A stretch of 16,565 nucleotides of DNA from an uncultured Oscillospiraceae bacterium (lineage in GTDB: Bacteria > Bacillota > Clostridia > Oscillospirales > Oscillospiraceae), in NCBI GenBank assembly GCA_934569045.1, contig CAKTJX010000040.1, positions 1 through 16,565 on the forward strand. Reading direction: 5' to 3'. Shown in pieces: positions 13,319 to 16,565 of the stretch (positions are counted from its first letter, which is position 1; every line of letters starts with the position of its first letter). The position numbers and the translations under genes are program-made. Under the pieces are notes generated by a model, which did not search any database, had not been told where the DNA came from, and saw only the letters and a program-made list of their open reading frames with translations.

Positions 13319-13347
13319 GAATACGGGGCCCGGGGGGCGCATATCCT
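13319..13347 (+). promoter_or_regulatory. Candidate sigma-E promoter for yabP-yabQ
   Basis: GAATACG (13319-13325), a 14-base spacer and CATATCCT (13340-13347) fit the mother-cell sigma-E pattern (ATA near -35, CATA...T at -10). yabP and yabQ are early mother-cell sporulation genes in Bacillus subtilis, and no sigma-A promoter is visible here. The match is by eye and the motif is short. Confidence 0.4.
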
Positions 13348-13381
13348 TTCACCAGGCCAATGGGAAACGGGGGGGAGCGGG

Positions 13382-13639
13382 ATGATACAGGAGGGGCATT
13401 CGCTGAAGCTGACGGAGCGGAAGGTTCTGACCGTCACAGGGGTTACAGAGGTGGCCCGGTTTGAGGATACCCTGGTGGTGCTGCAAACGGAGCTGGGTCT
13501 GCTGACGGTGCTGGGGGAGCAGCTGCAATTGAAGGAGCTCAGCGTAGAGGGGGGCCATGTGACGGTGGAGGGCTCGGTCAGCGCCCTGACCTATGAGCAG
13601 AGCCGGAGCGGCTCCTGGCTGTCGAGGCTGCTGGGATGA
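13382..13639 (+). CDS. yabP: Sporulation protein YabP
   Basis: An 85-residue protein matching YabP in size and pattern: LTERKVLTVTGVTEVARFED, then a Leu-rich beta region (TELGLLTVLGEQLQLKELSVEGG), ending in the polar LTYEQSRSGSWLSRLLG. YabP family proteins are short all-beta proteins made in the mother cell, needed for normal spore formation in Bacillus. I use ATG at 13382, preceded by a G-rich GGGAG site, although the frame stays open upstream. The stop overlaps the yabQ start as ATGA. Gene order yabP-yabQ-divIC-yabR matches B. subtilis, which strengthens each assignment. The divergent gene upstream here is the DUF308 protein, not the rqcP (yabO) gene found in Bacillus. Confidence 0.85.
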   Translation: MIQEGHSLKLTERKVLTVTGVTEVARFEDTLVVLQTELGLLTVLGEQLQLKELSVEGGHVTVEGSVSALTYEQSRSGSWLSRLLG

Positions 13640-14052
13640 TCCCGCCGGAGCGGGCGCTGCGGGAGCTGCTGTTCTCTGTCTGGCTGGGCCTTTTGCTGGG
13701 GCTTTTGTGGGGGTTCCTGCGGCCCCTGGGGGAGAAACGCCGGAGCCTTTCGGACGGGCTCTTCCTGCTGGGGTGCTTCGTTGGCGTCATCCGTCTGGCC
13801 TTCGGCGTGTGCGGGGGAGACCTGCGCCCGGCCTGCGTCCTGGCGGCGGCGCTGGCGGCCATCGTCGAGGAATGCAGCCTGGGAAGACTCCTGCGGCGGG
13901 TGTTTTATGGCTTTTGGTCCATTTTGACCCGGTTCCGGCGGGCGGTTTTGACACTTTGGAAAAAATTTTTCAAATCCGCAAAAAATGTGTTTGCATCTGC
14001 CGGAAAATGGGTTACAATAGGACGGAACAATCAGGATATCCCCCGGAGGTAG
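13636..14052 (+). CDS. yabQ: Spore cortex biosynthesis protein YabQ
   Basis: A 138-residue membrane protein with hydrophobic segments at about 9-29, 41-58 and 66-77, then an amphipathic basic tail rich in Phe, Arg and Lys (YGFWSILTRFRRAVLTLWKKFFKSAK). YabQ is a forespore-envelope membrane protein needed for cortex formation in Bacillus. The start overlaps the yabP stop by four bases, showing translational coupling. The 3' end contains the likely promoter of divIC. Sequence similarity in this family is weak, so the call rests strongly on topology and position between yabP and divIC. Confidence 0.8.
   Translation: MIPPERALRELLFSVWLGLLLGLLWGFLRPLGEKRRSLSDGLFLLGCFVGVIRLAFGVCGGDLRPACVLAAALAAIVEECSLGRLLRRVFYGFWSILTRFRRAVLTLWKKFFKSAKNVFASAGKWVTIGRNNQDIPRR
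13991..14018 (+). promoter_or_regulatory. Promoter for divIC inside yabQ
   Basis: TTGCAT (13991-13996), a 16-base spacer and TACAAT (14013-14018) lie in the last codons of yabQ, 39 bases before the divIC start. This would let the division gene be expressed in vegetative cells independently of sporulation control over yabPQ. Confidence 0.5.
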
Positions 14053-14056
14053 TCCC

Positions 14057-14374
14057 ATGACAGAGTCAACGGTCAAAATCGGCAATACACGCGTGATCTG
14101 GAAGCACAGCACCCCGGTGCTGAAAATGCTGATCTGCACCCTTCTGGTGTTTTCGGTACTGGCCCTGGCAGCCCTGAGCTGGGTAAAGCTCAGCGTACAG
14201 GCCCAGACCCAGGAGCTGCAAAATCAGGCGGCCCAGCTGGAGGGCGTGAACCGGAAGCTTTCGGACCGCATCACGGACATGACCTCGGACGATGCCGTTC
14301 GGGCCATTGCTGAAGAGGAGCTGGGCCTGGTGAGCCCGGATACCGTCCTGATCCAACCGAATCAATCGAATTGA
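14057..14374 (+). CDS. divIC: Septum formation initiator DivIC/FtsB-like protein
   Basis: A 105-residue bitopic protein. It has a short cytoplasmic N-terminus (1-24), a single membrane segment (about 25-46, MLICTLLVFSVLALAALSWV), then a coiled coil outside the membrane (AQTQELQNQAAQLEGVNRKLSDRI). The C-terminal motif AIAEEELGLVSPDTVLI is typical of the DivIC family. It acts in the divisome with FtsL and DivIB. ATG at 14057 has GGAGGT seven bases upstream. It follows yabQ by four bases and precedes yabR, the conserved Firmicutes order. Confidence 0.87.
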   Translation: MTESTVKIGNTRVIWKHSTPVLKMLICTLLVFSVLALAALSWVKLSVQAQTQELQNQAAQLEGVNRKLSDRITDMTSDDAVRAIAEEELGLVSPDTVLIQPNQSN

Positions 14375-14403
14375 CAAACTAGTTTGGAGGAAACATAGCA
14401 TCT

Positions 14404-14859
14404 ATGGAGTTAACCGTCGGAGCCGTTTTAGAGGGAAAAGTCAAGTCCATTACCAATTTTGGCGCGTTTATTGCCCTGCCGGAGAATAAGACCGGTATGG
14501 TACATATTTCGGAGGTCGCCAACGCTTATGTCAGCGATATCCGCCAGCACCTGACGGAGGGGCAGGATGTGAAGGTGATGGTCATTGGCACGGACAATGG
14601 CAAGATCAATCTGTCCATCAAGCGCCTGGAGCCCAAGCCCCAGCGGGAGAACGCCCGGGAGTTCCGTGGCAATAATGGTCCCCGCCGGGAGGGAAATCCC
14701 AACCGGCCCCCCCGGAACGCCCCCATGCAGCAGGCGGCCCCCAAGACGGCGGACCAGCTTTTTGAGGAAAAGCTGAAGGCCTTCATGTCCGAGTCCGACA
14801 GCAAGATCTCCTCCATCCGGCAGTATTCCGACCACCGGACCAAGAGCAGAAGAAGATAA
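14404..14859 (+). CDS. yabR: S1 RNA-binding domain protein (YabR-like)
   Basis: A 151-residue protein with one S1 domain (about 1-75): VGAVLEGKVKSITNFGAFIAL, KTGMVHISEVANAYVSDI and KINLSIKRLEPK. An Arg/Pro/Asn-rich disordered linker (about 78-115) and a basic C-terminus (SIRQYSDHRTKSRRR) follow. YabR/GSP13-type proteins bind RNA or the ribosome; the exact role is not settled. The ribosome site GGAGG (14386-14390) is 13 bases from the ATG, longer than usual, and no closer start fits. The stop overlaps the next gene as TAATG. Position after divIC matches B. subtilis. Confidence 0.85.
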   Translation: MELTVGAVLEGKVKSITNFGAFIALPENKTGMVHISEVANAYVSDIRQHLTEGQDVKVMVIGTDNGKINLSIKRLEPKPQRENAREFRGNNGPRREGNPNRPPRNAPMQQAAPKTADQLFEEKLKAFMSESDSKISSIRQYSDHRTKSRRR

Positions 14860-15557
14860 TGGCGTCCGTTGTCATCACCGGCGGCTCCCGGGGCATCGGC
14901 CGGGCCGCGGTGGAACGGTTCACGGCGGCAGGGCATACAGTCACCTTCCTGTACGAAAAGAACGACGCGGCGGCGGCCCAGGTTGTTTCGGTCACCGGGG
15001 CAAAGGCCATCCGCTGTGACGTGGCCGACTCCGCCCAGGTGCGTCCCGCCTTCCGGGAGATCGGGGATGTGGATATCCTCATCTGCAACGCCGGCATTTG
15101 CCATTATGGCCTCATGCAGTCCATGGAGGAAGCGGCCTGGGACCGAATTTTTGATGTGAACGTCAAGGGAATCTATAACTGCGTCAACGCCGCCCTGCCC
15201 TCGTTTCTCGCAAAGCAGCGGGGCAGCATCGTCACCGTGTCCAGTATGTGGGGCCGGGTGGGGGCCAGCTGTGAGGCGGCCTATTCCGCCACCAAGGGGG
15301 CGGTGATCGCCCTGACCAAGGCCCTGGCCAAGGAGCTGGGCCCCAGCGGCATCCGGGTCAACTGTGTAGCCCCCGGGGTGATTCTCACGGATATGTGCGC
15401 CCAGGTGGACCCGGAGACGCTGCAAGAATTGGCGGAGGAGACCCCGCTTGGCCGGAACGGAAAACCGGAGGATGTGGCCCGGGCCATGGAATTTCTGGCC
15501 CAGGCGGAATTTATCACCGGCCATGTGCTGAACGTGGACGGCGGGTTTGCGATTTAG
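14859..15557 (+). CDS. Short-chain dehydrogenase/reductase (FabG-like SDR)
   Basis: A 232-residue classical SDR. The cofactor motif TGGSRGIG is at 7-14, the NAG motif appears in DILICNAG, and the catalytic residues are S129, Y142 and K146 (YSATK). The C-terminus LNVDGGFAI is typical of FabG-related enzymes. It is compact, lacking about 10-15 residues relative to FabG, and may use a ketoacyl or sugar substrate; 3-oxoacyl-ACP reductase is the generic annotation. No fatty-acid gene is nearby, so a FabG role in membrane lipid synthesis is doubtful. Its start ATG overlaps the yabR stop, with GAAG in the yabR tail as the only ribosome-site candidate. rpiB follows after 12 bases. Confidence 0.88.
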   Translation: MASVVITGGSRGIGRAAVERFTAAGHTVTFLYEKNDAAAAQVVSVTGAKAIRCDVADSAQVRPAFREIGDVDILICNAGICHYGLMQSMEEAAWDRIFDVNVKGIYNCVNAALPSFLAKQRGSIVTVSSMWGRVGASCEAAYSATKGAVIALTKALAKELGPSGIRVNCVAPGVILTDMCAQVDPETLQELAEETPLGRNGKPEDVARAMEFLAQAEFITGHVLNVDGGFAI

Positions 15558-15569
15558 GAGGCTTTACAG

Positions 15570-16013
15570 ATGAAAATTGCCATTGCCTGTGACCATGGCG
15601 CGTATATTCTGAAAAACAAGGTGGCGGACCACCTGCGGCAGAAGGGGTACGAGGTCGAGGACTTCGGCACCAACGGTCCGGAGAGCTGTGACTACCCGGA
15701 CTTCGCCGCCAAGGCTGCCCACGCCGTGGCGGATGGCCGGTGCGAGAAGGGCATCGTCCTGTGCACCACCGGCATCGGCGTGTCCATCGCCGCCAATAAG
15801 GTGAAGGGCATCCGCTGCGCCCTGCTGTCCGACGTGCTGTCCGCCAAAATGACCCGGCTGCACAACGACACCAACATGATGGCCCTGGGCGCGGGCATCG
15901 TAGGCGAGAACCTGGCTCTGGAAATCGTCGACACCTGGCTCTCCACCCCCTTCTCCGGCGAGCCCCGCCATCAGCGCCGCATCGATAAGGTCATGGCGCT
16001 GGAAAAGAAATAA
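15570..16013 (+). CDS. rpiB: Ribose-5-phosphate isomerase B
   Basis: A 147-residue RpiB/LacA-family sugar-phosphate isomerase, interconverting ribose 5-phosphate and ribulose 5-phosphate in the pentose phosphate pathway. Signatures are MKIAIACDHGAY (C7, D8, H9), catalytic C65 in VLCTTGIGVSIAANKVKGIRCAL, HNDTNMMALGAGI, and the C-terminal RHQRRIDKV. The length is typical. An allose-phosphate role (AlsB) cannot be excluded from sequence alone. AGGAGG overlaps the stop of the SDR gene eight bases before the ATG. A strong terminator follows 17 bases after its stop, closing the yabP-to-rpiB run of same-strand genes. Confidence 0.95.
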   Translation: MKIAIACDHGAYILKNKVADHLRQKGYEVEDFGTNGPESCDYPDFAAKAAHAVADGRCEKGIVLCTTGIGVSIAANKVKGIRCALLSDVLSAKMTRLHNDTNMMALGAGIVGENLALEIVDTWLSTPFSGEPRHQRRIDKVMALEKK

Positions 16014-16030
16014 AAACCGAATACCTTCAA

Positions 16031-16065
16031 AGGCCCGCCGCGGAATTCCGCGGCGGGCCTTTTTT
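16031..16065 (+). terminator. Intrinsic terminator after rpiB
   Basis: A perfect palindrome at 16031-16060 (13-bp stem AGGCCCGCCGCGG, AATT loop) is followed by a run of six T (16060-16065). This is the strongest terminator in the window. Confidence 0.92.
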
Positions 16066-16066
16066 A

Positions 16067-16158
16067 TTCAGTTATAACTGAAACACCGTGACGAAACAAC
16101 GATTTTATCAGTTATAACTGATGAAATCACGAATTCAGCGCATTTTATCAGATATACT
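16067..16158. promoter_or_regulatory. Array of palindromic operator-like sites at 40-bp spacing
   Basis: TTCAGTTATAACTGAA (16067-16082) and ATCAGTTATAACTGAT (16107-16122) are perfect 16-bp palindromes whose centres lie exactly 40 bp apart. A degenerate third copy begins ATCAGATATAC at 16147, again exactly 40 bp on. ATTTTATCA precedes both the second and third sites. The second site's symmetry extends over 26 bp (16102-16127, one mismatched pair). A related half-site pair CAGTTA/TAACTG occurs at 16253-16258 and 16274-16279. Four helical turns between sites suits cooperative binding on one face of DNA. The regulator and target gene are not in the window. Confidence 0.6.
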
Positions 16159-16526
16159 TTAAAATATGTGTGCTGCCGATCAGGCAGTTTAAAAGGGTGT
16201 TCAGTTTTTTATAGAGATTTTCCATGGCTGTTATTTCTCCCTCCGTCAGCGGCAGTTAGCCAAAATTTTCGGATAACTGAATCCTCCTTCCTATGCCCGT
16301 TACGTCCCGTTTTCCCACCGAAAAGGACCACCGTCTCGACGGTGGATTCGGATTCCAAGGGAAATTCCTTTACTTCCCCGCCGTCAATCGGTATCGGGAA
16401 GTTAAAGACGATGTTTTTATCCAGGAACCATCCTTCCTCTTTTCCGGATACAGGTCAATTATATGCTATTTCCAGTCTTGGGTCAATAGTTCCGGAGCGA
16501 TTCTCCGGTAACTCCTGAATTGACAT
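16148..16526 (-). pseudogene. Degraded reading frames of lower GC, possible gene remnant
   Basis: On the minus strand a frame runs from ATG (16526) to TAA (16209-16211) and is interrupted once, at codon 24, by an in-frame TGA (16455-16457). The part after the stop reads like protein, including FLDKNIVFNFPIPIDGGEV and STVETVVLFGGKTGRNG. Overlapping it in another frame, 16223-16225 starts MENLYKKLNTLLNCLIGS, ending at TGA 16148-16150. Together they could be pieces of a decayed gene or an interspersed repeat. I do not recognise a family. The consensus plus-strand promoter at 16520-16549 overlaps the proposed ATG, which argues that this start is not real. Base composition is clearly lower in GC than the genes upstream. 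Confidence 0.3.
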
Positions 16527-16549
16527 TTCTGCTTGCTCTCATGTATAAT
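16520..16549 (+). promoter_or_regulatory. Consensus promoter reading out of the window
   Basis: TTGACA (16520-16525), an 18-base spacer and TATAAT (16544-16549), both perfect hexamers. A 6-bp hairpin CCGGAG-CGATT-CTCCGG (16492-16508) lies just upstream. It should drive a gene starting beyond the window end. Confidence 0.7.
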
Positions 16550-16565
16550 TACTTTGAAAATCCCC

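Noticed and set aside
14370..14382. 13-base identity (ATTGACAAACTAG) between the divIC 3' end and the cysK promoter
   Set aside because: A 13-mer shared within 16 kb is expected by chance about once or twice, and here it overlaps the divIC stop with no good -10 downstream.
16071..16158. CRISPR array
   Set aside because: Only two and a half units. The repeated part is a 16-bp palindrome with part of the 'spacer' (ATTTTATCA) also conserved, there are no cas genes, and unit length is not CRISPR-like. Operator phasing explains it better.
16455..16457. In-frame TGA as a selenocysteine or recoded codon
   Set aside because: No SECIS-like hairpin was evident just after it, the surrounding protein is unrecognised, and the proposed start overlaps a consensus promoter on the other strand. 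Pseudogene or chance is simpler.
16168..16518. Plus-strand frame of 116 codons at the window end
   Set aside because: No ribosome site, no family resemblance, and it runs through hairpins and up to the -35 of a consensus promoter.

Overview
The window reads as chromosomal DNA from a GC-rich, endospore-forming lineage of Clostridia, most likely a gut member of the Oscillospirales. This is inferred from four things: the yabP-yabQ-divIC-yabR sporulation and division cluster, Firmicutes-type strong Shine-Dalgarno sequences, frequent TTG and GTG starts, and GC-rich codon use. I see no phage, plasmid, CRISPR or rRNA/tRNA genes. About twenty intact protein genes, one partial gene and two decayed genes are supported.

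Layout. 1-146 is the 3' end of a gene that is probably nicotinate phosphoribosyltransferase. It is followed by a palindromic intergenic element (151-313) built from TTGACAG heptads. 338-1493 is a two-gene unit (metallo-beta-lactamase-fold protein and VOC protein). It converges on a secreted polysaccharide deacetylase (1536-2222, minus). A near-consensus promoter (2253-2281) starts a housekeeping translation and salvage operon, rlmA-prfA-tsaE-tsaB-upp, which closes with a strong terminator at 6044-6088. An OmpR-type response regulator and its overlapping histidine kinase follow (6201-8086), then a YitT-like membrane protein (8382-9017) and cysK (9418-10353). Both of these last genes lie downstream of a promoter that is separated from the start codon by a copy of the same GC-rich double-hairpin repeat. 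The cysK leader also carries a candidate operator, two mutually exclusive hairpins and an eight-codon reading frame ending in Cys-stop.

10589-11702 holds a D-2-hydroxyacid (probably glycerate/hydroxypyruvate) dehydrogenase followed directly by only the first ~30 codons of a glycerate kinase, a decayed two-gene pathway. Next is a CBS-pair protein whose ribosome binding site lies inside a 17-bp terminator-like stem. On the minus strand a DUF308/HdeD-like membrane protein is coupled by ATGA overlap to an Sfp-type phosphopantetheinyl transferase (12237-13243). The plus strand then carries yabP, yabQ (with a plausible sigma-E promoter), divIC, yabR, an SDR oxidoreductase and rpiB, ending in a strong terminator at 16031-16065.

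The last 500 bases are visibly lower in GC. They hold an array of palindromic operator-like sites at exact 40-bp spacing, a degraded minus-strand reading frame and a consensus plus-strand promoter pointing out of the window. The most unusual material is regulatory or repetitive: the palindromic elements, the cysK leader, the hairpin-buried ribosome site and the 40-bp operator array. No clearly new multi-gene system was found.
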